Shown here one piece after another: positions 8,920-17,849 of a stretch of DNA of 64,000 bases; position 1 is the stretch's first letter, and each line of letters opens with the position of its first letter. The stretch is taken from assembly GCA_900543615.1 (NCBI GenBank), contig UQSC01000001.1:21194-85193 (forward strand), written 5' to 3'. The notes beneath the pieces were generated by a model. It worked only from the letters and a program-made list of their open reading frames with translations, had not been told where the DNA came from and made no database searches. Made by a program: the position numbers and the translations under genes. This DNA is from an uncultured Collinsella sp. (GTDB lineage: Bacteria; Actinomycetota; Coriobacteriia; Coriobacteriales; Coriobacteriaceae).

Positions 8920-9705
8920 ATGACCGAAGCCGCTGTTGAAACCTACGACACCACGACGAGGGGCGCCGCCTCGATGGCAGCCTATCGCGCCGTTCGCATC
9001 CTGCAACTATTAAGCGAAAACACCGGCGAGGACAAGGCCATGCTTTCCGATGAGTTGATCCGGCGCCTCGCCCATCCCGACGACCCCGCCCGCATGCCCA
9101 TCTCGGCGGCGCGGCGCAGCATCTACACCGCCATCTCCGCGCTTCGCCATGCCGGATACGAAATTGAGTACAAACGCGGCGTGGGCTACAAACTTCTTAC
9201 CCGCCCGCTCACCGATGAAGAGATCATCCGGCTCCACGGTATGGTCATGCGCAACCGCTCCACGCCTATCGCTATCCGCAAGAGCATGGCGCAGCACTTA
9301 GTTGCCATGGCGAGCGCCGACGTTCGCGGCTACCTCGATACACCCGAACCCGTTCCAAGCGCAGGCAGCAAGGCCACCAAGGCAACACGCACGCCCATCA
9401 AGCGCATCGACACGTGCGAGCTCGTCGAGCAGGCCATCGACCACGGAACCACGGTGAGTTTTGATATTTCGAGCGTCACGACACGTGGCGAAACCGAAGC
9501 AGCACGGATGACACTCCGTCCCTTTGCCATCAGGCAGCGCGATGGCATCTCGTATCTGCTGGGAACGGTCTACGACGCCCGAGGCGCCGACGATACGCTG
9601 CGCACCGTCGAGATCGCCCGTATGAGAAACGTCAGCACGCGCCTGCTCGACGGCAAGAAGCTCTTCGCCGCCCTAGACGAGGACGACGCCTCCTCCGCCG
9701 CATAA
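8920..9705 (+). CDS. HTH/WYL-type transcriptional regulator
   Basis: Predicted DNA-binding regulator, 261 residues. Residues 15-85 look like a winged helix (AAYRAVRILQLLSE, then a recognition-helix region AARRSIYTAISALRHAGYEIEY). The C-terminal third, with TLRPFAIRQRDGISYLLG and TVEIARMRNVS, matches the pattern of WYL effector domains of YafY-type regulators (entry PxxLxxxxGxxYLxG, then RxxxLxRIxxV), although the namesake W-Y-L is degenerate. An alanine/lysine-rich linker joins them. The ATG was chosen because AAAGGA lies ten bases upstream; a GTG three codons earlier is too close to it. Ligand and targets are unknown; the next gene downstream is an ABC importer, a possible target. Confidence 0.7.
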   Translation: MTEAAVETYDTTTRGAASMAAYRAVRILQLLSENTGEDKAMLSDELIRRLAHPDDPARMPISAARRSIYTAISALRHAGYEIEYKRGVGYKLLTRPLTDEEIIRLHGMVMRNRSTPIAIRKSMAQHLVAMASADVRGYLDTPEPVPSAGSKATKATRTPIKRIDTCELVEQAIDHGTTVSFDISSVTTRGETEAARMTLRPFAIRQRDGISYLLGTVYDARGADDTLRTVEIARMRNVSTRLLDGKKLFAALDEDDASSAA

Positions 9706-9774
9706 GACCCTCCGCCGCCCATTCGACTACCCGTACCGCCCATCCGATTCTGTATTAAAAAACCCGCCAGGCTG

Positions 9775-9802
9775 TTGTAAAAATGGACATCAGCGCTACT
9801 AT
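9775..9802 (+). promoter_or_regulatory. promoter of the ABC importer operon
   Basis: -35 TTGTAA, 16-bp spacer, -10 TACTAT, roughly 60 bases before the lipoprotein start. Confidence 0.6.
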
Positions 9803-9811
9803 AGTTCCACT

Positions 9812-9830
9812 TGCACTTTGTCCCAGTGCA
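9812..9830 (+). promoter_or_regulatory. inverted repeat in the leader of the ABC importer
   Basis: TGCACT and AGTGCA flank a 7-base loop close to the expected transcript start; position fits an operator or leader hairpin. Confidence 0.35.
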
Positions 9831-9865
9831 GTGTTTCCAGCCATTTTTATACTGGGGGTAATGAT

Positions 9866-10846
9866 ATGAAGGACATCACCATCAGCCGCAGGAGCCTTCT
9901 GGTCTCCGCTGGCCTGCTCGCGCTCGCTCCGCTCGCCGGATGCGGCGGCAACTCTGGTTCCGGCTCTGCTGCCGCCGGTTCCGACTACACCATCGGCGTT
10001 CTGCAGCTCACCGAGCACTCCGCACTCGATGCCGCCAACGACGGCTTTGTCAAGGCCATCAAGGAGAGCGGCCTTAAGGTCAAGATCGACCAGAAGAACG
10101 CCCAGAACGACCAGTCCACGTGTAAGTCCATTGCTGACAAGTTTGTGGGCGACAACGTCAACCTGATTTATGCCATCGCCACGCCCGCCGCGCAGGCTGC
10201 CGCCGGCGCCACGGCCGATATCCCCATCGTGGGCTGCGCCATCACCGACTACGCCGCCTCCGGCCTGGTCCAGGACAACGACAAGCCCGGCACCAACGTC
10301 ACGGGCGCTTCCGACCTCACCCCGGTCGCCGAGCAGCTCGAGATGATGCAGAAGGTCCTGCCCGACGTTAAAAAGGTCGGCCTGCTCTACTGCACCGCCG
10401 AGTCCAACTCCGACGTCCAGATCAAGGCCGCCAAGAAGGAGCTCGACAAGCTGGGCCTCGAGTACACTGACTTCACCGTCTCGAGCTCCAACGAGATTCA
10501 GTCCGTCGTCGAGTCTACCGTGGGCAAGGTCGACGCGCTGTACTCCCCCACCGACAACACCATCGCCGCGGGCGCCTCGCAGGTGGGCCAGATCTGCAAG
10601 GAGAACAAGCTTCCCTTCGTGACTGGCGAGGAGGGTATGTGCATGGCCGGCGGCCTGTTCACCCTCTCCATCAACTATGAGGACCTGGGCTACGCCGCGG
10701 GCGAGATGGCCGTTAAGATCCTGAAGGGCGAGGCCAAGCCCGAGGATATGCCGATCAAGCACCTCTCGAGCAAGGACCTGGTCGTCGTCAAGAACGACGA
10801 AATGGCCGAGGCCCTGGGCATCGACCTTTCCGCCCTGGACGCGTAA
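9866..10846 (+). CDS. ABC importer substrate-binding lipoprotein, TrpX-like
   Basis: Extracellular solute receptor of 326 residues, anchored by lipid. The signal sequence has twin arginine-like RR, a hydrophobic run and lipobox LAGC with Cys26. The rest is a two-lobed type I periplasmic-binding fold of the ABC_sub_bind group (PF04392, COG2984): IGVLQLTEHSALD at the start, then LIYAIATPAAQAAA and LPFVTGEEGM further on. In streptococci this group (TrpX of TrpXYZ) takes up tryptophan or tyrosine; that ligand is inferred only from the family. The ATG with a GGGGG Shine-Dalgarno was chosen. First gene of a three-gene importer; a GC-rich hairpin in the 200-base gap after it could reduce transcription into the permease gene. 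Confidence 0.88.
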   Translation: MKDITISRRSLLVSAGLLALAPLAGCGGNSGSGSAAAGSDYTIGVLQLTEHSALDAANDGFVKAIKESGLKVKIDQKNAQNDQSTCKSIADKFVGDNVNLIYAIATPAAQAAAGATADIPIVGCAITDYAASGLVQDNDKPGTNVTGASDLTPVAEQLEMMQKVLPDVKKVGLLYCTAESNSDVQIKAAKKELDKLGLEYTDFTVSSSNEIQSVVESTVGKVDALYSPTDNTIAAGASQVGQICKENKLPFVTGEEGMCMAGGLFTLSINYEDLGYAAGEMAVKILKGEAKPEDMPIKHLSSKDLVVVKNDEMAEALGIDLSALDA

Positions 10847-11049
10847 TGCCATACGCGGCATGCGTCTAGAGCCCGTGCTCGCGCTTTAGCCGCGTTATTC
10901 AATATCTGAGCCACAGGGGCGGGCGCTGTAGACCGGCGTCCGCCCTGCTTGTTTCAGGTAAAACAAAACGTCTGTCCGTAACTCTTCTATGCATTGTTAC
11001 CGCTATTATGGTGAATCACGTGTCCACCCTATCCTAGGAGGTATGAAGC

Positions 11050-11973
11050 ATGCTCATTGCATTGCAGGGCGCCGTTTCGCAGGGCGTCCTCTGGGGCATT
11101 ATGGTGCTTGGCGTGTTTATCACGTTCCGCCTGCTCGACATTCCCGATATGACCTGCGACGGCAGCTTTGCCCTCGGCGGCTGCGTCTGCGCTGTGCTCA
11201 TCGTCAATAACAACGTCGACCCGCTGTTCGCCGTACTGGCCGGTATGTGCGCCGGCGCCATCGCGGGCGCCGTCACGGGCATTTTGACCACCGTCTTTGA
11301 GATTCCTGCGATCCTCGCCGGAATCCTCACCCAGATCAGCCTGTGGTCCATCAACCTGCGCATCATGGGCAAGTCCAATACACCCATTCTTGCCAAAGGC
11401 ACCGTGTTCTCGGCCGTCAGCAATATGACCTGTCTGCCGCAGTCCACCGTTGCCATCATCTTGGGCATCCTGCTCGCCGTGGCTATCGTTGCCATCCTGT
11501 ATTGGTTCTTTGGCACCGAGATCGGCTCGGCGCTGCGAGCCACCGGCAACAACGAGTACATGATCCGCGCTCTGGGCGTCAACACCAACTCCACCAAGAT
11601 GATCGCCCTCGTGCTCTCCAACGCCCTCATCGGCCTTTCGGGCGCGCTCATCTGCCAGAGCCAAAAGTATGCCGACATTGGTATGGGCACCGGTGCCATC
11701 GTTATCGGTCTTGCCGCCATTGTTATCGGCGAGGTGCTCGGCCGTCTGCTTCCCGGCGGCCTCACGCAGTTTAGCGTCCGTCTTGCCTCCGCCGTCTTTG
11801 GCTCCGTGGTGTACTTCCTTATCCGCGCCATCGTGCTGCAGTTGGGCATGGACGCCAACGACATGAAGCTGCTCTCCGCCGTGATTGTCGCTGTGGCCCT
11901 GTGCGTGCCCGTGGTTTGGGAGCGCTATAAGCTCCGCAGCTCCTACACGAAGGGGGATGAGGCAGATGCTTAA
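11050..11973 (+). CDS. ABC importer permease, TrpY-like
   Basis: Integral membrane subunit of 307 residues with about nine hydrophobic segments, of the branched-chain/ribose type permease superfamily (BPD_transp_2; COG4120). The opening segment MLIALQGAVSQGVLWGIMVL, the loop TFRLLDIPDMTCDGSFALGG, and the coupling-helix region GSALRATGNNEYMIRALGVN are typical. AGGAGG precedes the ATG. Its last eight bases overlap the ATPase start (ATGCTTAA), indicating translational coupling. It should form the channel for the solute delivered by the upstream lipoprotein. Confidence 0.9.
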   Translation: MLIALQGAVSQGVLWGIMVLGVFITFRLLDIPDMTCDGSFALGGCVCAVLIVNNNVDPLFAVLAGMCAGAIAGAVTGILTTVFEIPAILAGILTQISLWSINLRIMGKSNTPILAKGTVFSAVSNMTCLPQSTVAIILGILLAVAIVAILYWFFGTEIGSALRATGNNEYMIRALGVNTNSTKMIALVLSNALIGLSGALICQSQKYADIGMGTGAIVIGLAAIVIGEVLGRLLPGGLTQFSVRLASAVFGSVVYFLIRAIVLQLGMDANDMKLLSAVIVAVALCVPVVWERYKLRSSYTKGDEADA

Positions 11974-12760
11974 GCTCTCGCACGTCAAGAAGACCTTTAA
12001 CAAGGGCACCGTCACCGAGAAGCGCGCGCTCACCGGCGTCGACCTCACCCTAAATGACGGCGACTTTGTAACCGTGATCGGCGGCAACGGCGCCGGCAAG
12101 TCCACGCTGCTCAACATGATCGCCGGCGTGTACCCGCTCGATTCGGGCGTTATTGAGCTCGACGGCACCGACATCTCGCGCCTGAGCGAGTCGCAGCGCG
12201 CCAAGTACCTAGGCCGCGTGTTTCAGGACCCCATGCGCGGTACCGCTGCCGACATGCAGATCGCCGAGAACCTGGCCCTCGCCAAGCGTCGCGGCCAGCG
12301 TCGCGGCCTTTCGTGGGGCGTCACCAAGGCCGAGAAAGATGAGTACGTCGAGCTGCTCAAGCGCCTGGACCTTGGTCTGGACACGCGTCTCAACGCCAAG
12401 GTCGGCCTGCTCTCGGGCGGCCAGCGCCAGGCACTCACCCTGCTGATGGCCACGCTCACCAGGCCGCGCCTGCTGCTGCTCGACGAGCACACCGCGGCCC
12501 TCGACCCCAAGACGGCCTCTAAGGTGCTTAACCTGACCGAGGAGATCGTCGACGAGAACCACCTGACCACGCTCATGGTCACGCACAACATGAACGACGC
12601 CATCCGTCTGGGCAACCGTCTGATCATGATGCACGAAGGCCACGTGATCTACGACGTGGCGGGCAATGAGAAGAAGTCGCTCACCGTAGCCGACCTGCTG
12701 CAGAAGTTCGAGGAGGTCTCGGGCGGCGAGCTCGCCAACGACCGCATGCTGCTGAGCTAA
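11966..12760 (+). CDS. ABC importer ATP-binding protein, TrpZ-like
   Basis: Energy-coupling ATPase of 264 residues for the preceding receptor and permease. Walker A GGNGAGKST at 39-47, signature LSGGQ at 149-153, Walker B LLLLDEH at 169-175 and the switch His in VTHN are all intact. The start ATG lies inside the end of the permease gene. The usual Walker B Glu is followed by His-Thr as in this family. The stop codon is the first part of a repeat-type hairpin that probably ends the operon. Confidence 0.93.
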   Translation: MLKLSHVKKTFNKGTVTEKRALTGVDLTLNDGDFVTVIGGNGAGKSTLLNMIAGVYPLDSGVIELDGTDISRLSESQRAKYLGRVFQDPMRGTAADMQIAENLALAKRRGQRRGLSWGVTKAEKDEYVELLKRLDLGLDTRLNAKVGLLSGGQRQALTLLMATLTRPRLLLLDEHTAALDPKTASKVLNLTEEIVDENHLTTLMVTHNMNDAIRLGNRLIMMHEGHVIYDVAGNEKKSLTVADLLQKFEEVSGGELANDRMLLS

Positions 12761-12806
12761 AACCTGCCAAAAAGGGACAGGTTTATTTTGGTAGGTTTTA
12801 TCTGCG
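12761..12806 (+). repeat. 46-bp repeat R2, also a terminator hairpin, copy a
   Basis: Hairpin AAACCTGCCAAAA/TTTTGGTAGGTTT starting at the TAA stop codon of the ATPase gene and ending in T-rich sequence. The 46 bases occur again without a mismatch, in opposite orientation, at 50302-50347, again directly at a stop codon. Confidence 0.9.
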
Positions 12807-12814
12807 CAAACGTC

Positions 12815-12854
12815 AAAACCGCCGCAAAGGGACAGACGCCCTTGCGGCGGTTTT
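12815..12854 (+). terminator. second hairpin after the ABC operon, R2-like
   Basis: 13-bp stem AAAACCGCCGCAA/TTGCGGCGGTTTT plus an inner AAGGG/CCCTT; the loop carries AAAGGGACAG as in the neighbouring repeat. Confidence 0.8.
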
Positions 12855-12918
12855 CGCATATTATGTCGATAATCCGATATTCAACCAGACATTCTGGCTA
12901 AGGACTAAGGAAACTGCC

Positions 12919-14943
12919 ATGAAAAGACTCCCCCGCCTTGCGTTAGCCGCCGCGTTGTTTGCCGGCGCGCTCGCAGGCATCCCAAGCCTCGCTTTCGCGG
13001 GGAACCTGCCCGCCGCTATTGACGGCTCTGTGACCGTCATGCACACCAACGACATCCACGGCAGCTACAAGTACAGCTACAACGAAAGCAAGGGCACTGG
13101 CACTGTGGGCTTTGACGGACTGGCGGTTCTCTATAGCGCCCAGGGCAACGCCCCCGATCTTTTGCTCGATGCGGGCGACACCTTCCACGGACAGTCCTTC
13201 GCCACCATGAGCGAGGGCAAGAGCATCGCCGAGCTCATGGACACCTTCTACGCCGACGGCTACGACGCGACCACGCCAGGCAACCACGACTGGAGCTACG
13301 GCGCGGACAAACTCCGCACCATGACCGGCTACAGCACCACCAGCACGCCCTTCGCCATGCTCTGCGCGAACGCGAAGTCTACGAGCGGCGTATGGAGCTC
13401 GAGCATCACGAAGACGCTCGATCGCACCTGGGAGGATAGCGAGGATTACTCCACATTCGACTACAAAATCAAGGTCGGCGTCGTGGGCGCCATGGATGAG
13501 TCGCTGGGATCCTCGCTGCGCGCGGACCTGGTCGCGGGCACGTCGTTCTCGAGTGCCGCGAACGCCATCAATGCCGAGGCAGAGCAGCTGCGCAAGGAGG
13601 GCTGCGATGTTGTTGTGTGTATCGTGCACACGCTCGACGCCAAGACCTTTGCCACGCGACTCCGTGGCGTCGATGCCCTTATCGCAGGCCACGAGCACAT
13701 CAACCTTAACGAGAAGGTGACGGGAGCCGACGGCAAGACGATCCACGTTGTCGAGGCAGGCAGCGCCTTTGCCGAGGTGGGGCTGCTTTCCATTCCGTAC
13801 AAGTACGACACCAATGGCACCGAGTCGACCGACGATGACACGGTCACGGTCCCTGCAGACGGCAGCGACGAGAAGCTCTACACCGCCAAGAACGTCAACG
13901 ACCTTTTGGCGGACCCCGACAAGGGCTCCGACTACCAGAGCCGCCTTGAAGCCGTCCGCAACAAAATCAAGCCGCTCGACGAGGCCTTTGAAAACGAATC
14001 GAACAAGGTGCTCGGCACATCCACCACCAACTATTTCTACGGCGAGGACGCCGCAGGCACGCATGGTTGGGAAATGGTGCGCACCACCGATTTCCGCCCC
14101 AGTAAGGAGGGCGACACCACCAAGGCCCAGACCATCGGCCATGTGACTTGCGGCTCCTATCTTGCCCTGACGAGCGCGGACCTTGCCATCGAAAACGCTG
14201 GCGGCATCCGCGGCGGCATCGCGGCGGGCAACGTGACCGCCGGCAACGTCATCGCTATCTCGCCCTACGGCAACACCGTGGAGACCTGGACCATGACCGG
14301 CGCGGACTTCCTCGCAGCGCTCGAGCACTCGCTACAAATTAGCGACGATTGCAACGACAGCTACGAGCTTCAGCAGGCTTATGTGGCGGCCGGTCACACC
14401 GAGCAGGAGGCGCAAGACAAGTACAAGTGGCGCGATGACTCTGGCAGCGTTCTCTCCTTTGGCGGCATCAACGTGACGATTGATTGGACGCAGCCCGAAG
14501 GCAAGCGCATTGTGAGTGCCACACTCACCAAGGACGGCAGCACGCTCGACCCCGCCAAGGCCTATACCGTCGCCACCAACAACTACATCATCACCAACAC
14601 GACCGACTTCCCCACCTTCGCAAACGCCACCAAGTACACCGAGTGGGGCACGTGCGAGGCGGCGCTGAGGGCACTGATCGGGCAGGACAGCTGGGAGAGC
14701 AAGATGGCCTCGCTCGCGGGCACCATCAGCTTTGGCTCCGCTGCCGTGGACCCCACGCCCACACCGGCCCCGACGCCTAAGCCCTCGCCTAAGACGGACA
14801 CGACGGCCACGAAGGTCATCACCAAGAAGACGACCGGTAAGCTTGCCACAACGGGAGACCGCACGCTGGCAGTAGTTGGCGCGTGCCTTATCGGCGGCAT
14901 CATCGTCATCATGCTCGGCATTATCTGGAAGCGTCGACGCTAA
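12919..14943 (+). CDS. cell-wall-anchored 5'-nucleotidase / UshA-family phosphoesterase
   Basis: Exported enzyme of 674 residues that probably removes phosphate from extracellular nucleotides or similar esters. A signal peptide covers residues 1-27. The metallophosphoesterase motifs are HTNDIHG at 42-48, DAGDTFHG near 84, GNHDW at 121-125 and GHEH near 255, followed by the 5'-nucleotidase C-terminal domain (ENAGGIRGGIAAGNVT, AISPYGNTVETWTMTG). A Pro/Thr/Lys-rich spacer leads to LATTG at 642-646, a hydrophobic span and a WKRRR tail: a sortase signal with LAXTG in place of LPXTG, the type recognised by class E sortases in actinobacteria. No sortase gene is in the window. AAGGA precedes the ATG. 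Monocistronic, between hairpins. Confidence 0.92.
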   Translation: MKRLPRLALAAALFAGALAGIPSLAFAGNLPAAIDGSVTVMHTNDIHGSYKYSYNESKGTGTVGFDGLAVLYSAQGNAPDLLLDAGDTFHGQSFATMSEGKSIAELMDTFYADGYDATTPGNHDWSYGADKLRTMTGYSTTSTPFAMLCANAKSTSGVWSSSITKTLDRTWEDSEDYSTFDYKIKVGVVGAMDESLGSSLRADLVAGTSFSSAANAINAEAEQLRKEGCDVVVCIVHTLDAKTFATRLRGVDALIAGHEHINLNEKVTGADGKTIHVVEAGSAFAEVGLLSIPYKYDTNGTESTDDDTVTVPADGSDEKLYTAKNVNDLLADPDKGSDYQSRLEAVRNKIKPLDEAFENESNKVLGTSTTNYFYGEDAAGTHGWEMVRTTDFRPSKEGDTTKAQTIGHVTCGSYLALTSADLAIENAGGIRGGIAAGNVTAGNVIAISPYGNTVETWTMTGADFLAALEHSLQISDDCNDSYELQQAYVAAGHTEQEAQDKYKWRDDSGSVLSFGGINVTIDWTQPEGKRIVSATLTKDGSTLDPAKAYTVATNNYIITNTTDFPTFANATKYTEWGTCEAALRALIGQDSWESKMASLAGTISFGSAAVDPTPTPAPTPKPSPKTDTTATKVITKKTTGKLATTGDRTLAVVGACLIGGIIVIMLGIIWKRRR

Positions 14944-14995
14944 GCTACACCGCCGGGCCTTACAGCCCCGCCGCGTAAACCTTATATCGAGCACA

Positions 14996-15029
14996 GAAGC
15001 CCGTCCGAATTTGATCGGACGGGCTTCTT
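14996..15029 (+). terminator. terminator after the nucleotidase gene
   Basis: 13-bp perfect stem GAAGCCCGTCCGA with a 6-base loop. Confidence 0.85.
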
Positions 15030-15072
15030 GGTGGGTATCATGGTTGGACGATCATAAGGAGGTTTTCCCTAC

Positions 15073-15840
15073 ATGGAATTGTTTGAGCCGATTCTTCATT
15101 TCTTTGAGCAACGGTGGGTCCACAACATCATCTGGGCCGTCATCTTGGCGATAGGCACCGCCGTCGCCGCCAAGGTCGTATCCAAGACCCTGAACCATCT
15201 GCTTAACCGAGACGATAACCCGCTACCGGCATCGAGTATCTTCATCAACATCGCGCGCGCCGTCATCTGGATGATCGGCGGCAGCTTTATCCTCGACAAC
15301 TGTTTTGGCATTAATGCAAACGCCCTCGTCGCCGCTCTTGGCGTCGGCGGCATCGCCATCTCCCTGGGTTTCCAGGACACGCTCTCAAACCTTATCGGCG
15401 GCATGCAAGTGACCTTTATGGGCATCATCAAGCCCGGCGACAATATCGAGGTCGGCGGTGTGTCGGGCGTGGTCCAAGACATCACTTGGCGCCATACAAC
15501 GATTGAGGATGCCTGTGGACAGACCATCATTGTGCCCAACTCCAACATCTCCAAGAACACGCTCGTGCATTTGATGCCCTTTGGACGCGTGGCCGTGCCC
15601 GTTGCCGTAAAGGACACGTCTAAGTGGGCTTCCCTTGACGCGCTGGCAGACGAGCTCACGAGCGCAACCAAAACGGCCGTCTCGCCCATCTCGGGCTTTG
15701 ACAAAGAGCCCTACGTGCTCTTTAGCGAAATCGGCGACTTTGGCATCAAAGGAAAGATCATCTTTATCGTCAGCGACGACAGCACCACTTTCACCGCTGC
15801 CGACGCCTGCATCCGCGCCATCGCCCCCATCATCGCCTAA
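15073..15840 (+). CDS. MscS-family mechanosensitive channel
   Basis: Small-conductance mechanosensitive channel of 255 residues that would release solutes on hypo-osmotic shock. Three N-terminal membrane segments end in the pore-lining helix with the Gly/Ala pattern ALGVGGIAISLGFQDTLSNL, followed by the beta domain (PGDNIEVGGVSGVVQDI, then IIVPNSNISKN) and an alpha/beta vestibule end. This is the short MscS/YnaI-like layout without extra domains. AAGGAGG lies ten bases before the ATG. The TAA stop codon runs into an R2-type hairpin. Confidence 0.92.
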   Translation: MELFEPILHFFEQRWVHNIIWAVILAIGTAVAAKVVSKTLNHLLNRDDNPLPASSIFINIARAVIWMIGGSFILDNCFGINANALVAALGVGGIAISLGFQDTLSNLIGGMQVTFMGIIKPGDNIEVGGVSGVVQDITWRHTTIEDACGQTIIVPNSNISKNTLVHLMPFGRVAVPVAVKDTSKWASLDALADELTSATKTAVSPISGFDKEPYVLFSEIGDFGIKGKIIFIVSDDSTTFTAADACIRAIAPIIA

Positions 15841-15878
15841 ACCACCGCAAAGGGGTCAGGCATCTTTGTAGTGGTTTT
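15839..15878 (+). repeat. R2-type hairpin at the mscS stop codon
   Basis: Stem AAACCACCGCAAAG/CTTTGTAGTGGTTT with loop GGGTCAGGCAT and TTTT tail, starting within the stop codon TAA. Likely both terminator and member of the R2 family. Confidence 0.7.
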
Positions 15879-15932
15879 CATTCGTGGTACCATGGTTCAT
15901 ATAGTTGTTTAAACGACTAAGGGAGCAACATT

Positions 15933-17849
15933 ATGGAAGAGGCCTATCGTCAAGCACGCAAGCGCGGCGAGCAAGGACGTCGACGCGCCATTAGCCAAAG
16001 CGAGCATCCATACCTTACGGACCTCGATAGCTTGGTTGCTCAGCTCCCCTTAGGTCAGCGAGAGAATGTCGGCCTGCGGGATATTCCGCTCGAAATGGTC
16101 GTCGGCACGGTCACCAAGGGCCGTCAGTCCGCCTTTTCGTGTAACTTTATGCCCCTGCTTCCGTTTAGCACCGAGTTCGCCCGCAAGTGGTCCAACCTCT
16201 ACGACATCCAGGTGACCGAGGGCTATCGCGACCCCGTCATCGTCACCGAGTTCATGCATCGGTTCTATGTCCAAGAAGGCAACAAACGCGTCAGTGTCCT
16301 CAAATTCCTAGACGCCCCGACGGTTTCGGCCAAGGTCACCCGTCTCTACCCCGGCACATGGGATTCCGTCGAAAGCCGCCTGTACGGCGAGTTCTGCGCG
16401 TTTTGGCGCGTCTGCCCCCTATACGAGATCGAGTTCTCGCGTGAGGGAAGCTACGAAACGCTCGCGAAGATGCTCGGTCAGAACCTTATCGAAAAATGGC
16501 CGCAGAAAAAGGTCGACTACCTGCGCCACACCTTCCTGCTCTTTAAGCGCGCCTACCTTCGCGCAGGCGGCGACCACCTGGACATTACGCCTGCCGACGC
16601 CATGCTCGTGTACCTCAATGTGTACAACCAGGACCGCCTGCTGGATACGCCGACGGATATCGTCGTAAACCGCCTGTGCAAGATTTGGCGCGAGCTGGTC
16701 ATTGCCGGCAAAAATGACGAGGACAAGGTCGATCTTGTCGAAGCACCGAGCGTCGACGAGGAAGAAACGCCCGCCAAGTCCACCGCTGGCGTGCTCAACT
16801 TCTTTATGGGCAAGACCGTCTACTCGACGGCCAGCCCCCTGCGCATCGCCTTTATCCATGAGTTCCCCTGTGCGACGTCGAGCTGGGACAGCCTGCACGA
16901 CCAAGGGCGTCAGTATCTCGATGAGCACTTTGGCGGTATCGTGCGCACCGAGGCGTTCGAGGACTGTCACGATCCGGATGTGTTCTACGCCGCCGTGGAA
17001 ACGGCTGTCAAACATGGAGCAAACGTCATCTTCTCGACCTCGCACCGCCTGATGGAATACACGCTCAGGGCTGCCGTTGAGTATCCCCGGGTTCGGTTCC
17101 TCAACTGCTCTATCGGCCTTCCCCATCAAAGCGTCCGTTCGTACTTTGGCAAGATGTACGAGGCCAAGTTTCTGCTGGGCGCCCTTGCCGCCAGCATGGC
17201 GGACAACCACCGCATCGGTTACCACGCGTCGGTATTCGCCTCGGGCGCGCTCAGCGAGATCAACGCCTTTGCGATTGGCGCCTCGCTGCTCGACCCACGC
17301 GCGCAAATTATCCTGACCTGGGGCGATGTGCCCGCCGGAGGCCTTACCGAGGCCATGTGCCGCGAAGGTGTGAGCGTCATGACCGGCGCTGACATGTCAA
17401 AGTCGCTCGAAGACCCAACGGCCTACGGGCTTCACCGCTTGGTCGACGGCAAAGTCACCGGCACCGCCATGCCCGTATGGAACTGGGGCCGTTACTACGA
17501 GCTCATCGTTCGCAGCCTTCTGCACGGCACGTGGGACGAGACCAGCGACGACAACCAAGTGCGTGCCGTCAACTACTGGTACGGCATGAGCTCCGGCGTT
17601 ATCGACATCCGTTACGCTCCGGGCCTACCCTACCAGACGCGCAAACTCGTGCAGTTGCTCCGCAACGGTATTGTTGAGGGATCCATCAACCCCTTTGGCG
17701 GCGAGCTCCACAGCCAGAACGGCGTGGTACAGATCGAAGGCTTCCCTCCGCTGCCGAGCACGCAGATTGTCGAGATGAATTGGCTGGCGGACAACGTGGT
17801 AGGCACCATTCCGCAGCTCGACGATGAGCCGAAAGTCCCTGCCCTATGA
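15933..17849 (+). CDS. ParB-like/BMP(PnrA-like) fusion protein, cytoplasmic
   Basis: 638 residues without signal peptide, lipobox or membrane span. Residues 50-140 contain IPLEMVVGT, EGYRDPVIVTE and FYVQEGNKRVSVLKFL, which resemble the ParB/Srx-type fold (the EGNKR piece standing where ParB has GERR). A helical middle part (about 145-300) follows. From residue 302 to about 600 the sequence has the pattern of a BMP/Med/PnrA-type binding domain (LRIAFIHEF, HDQGRQYLD, NVIFSTSHRLMEYT, GKMYEAKFLLGALAASM, GEL...G). BMP domains normally bind nucleosides outside the cell; here the protein stays inside, so it may sense a nucleoside or nucleotide. The last four bases (ATGA) overlap the following phosphoesterase gene, implying coupled synthesis. 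Function unknown. Confidence 0.75.
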   Translation: MEEAYRQARKRGEQGRRRAISQSEHPYLTDLDSLVAQLPLGQRENVGLRDIPLEMVVGTVTKGRQSAFSCNFMPLLPFSTEFARKWSNLYDIQVTEGYRDPVIVTEFMHRFYVQEGNKRVSVLKFLDAPTVSAKVTRLYPGTWDSVESRLYGEFCAFWRVCPLYEIEFSREGSYETLAKMLGQNLIEKWPQKKVDYLRHTFLLFKRAYLRAGGDHLDITPADAMLVYLNVYNQDRLLDTPTDIVVNRLCKIWRELVIAGKNDEDKVDLVEAPSVDEEETPAKSTAGVLNFFMGKTVYSTASPLRIAFIHEFPCATSSWDSLHDQGRQYLDEHFGGIVRTEAFEDCHDPDVFYAAVETAVKHGANVIFSTSHRLMEYTLRAAVEYPRVRFLNCSIGLPHQSVRSYFGKMYEAKFLLGALAASMADNHRIGYHASVFASGALSEINAFAIGASLLDPRAQIILTWGDVPAGGLTEAMCREGVSVMTGADMSKSLEDPTAYGLHRLVDGKVTGTAMPVWNWGRYYELIVRSLLHGTWDETSDDNQVRAVNYWYGMSSGVIDIRYAPGLPYQTRKLVQLLRNGIVEGSINPFGGELHSQNGVVQIEGFPPLPSTQIVEMNWLADNVVGTIPQLDDEPKVPAL

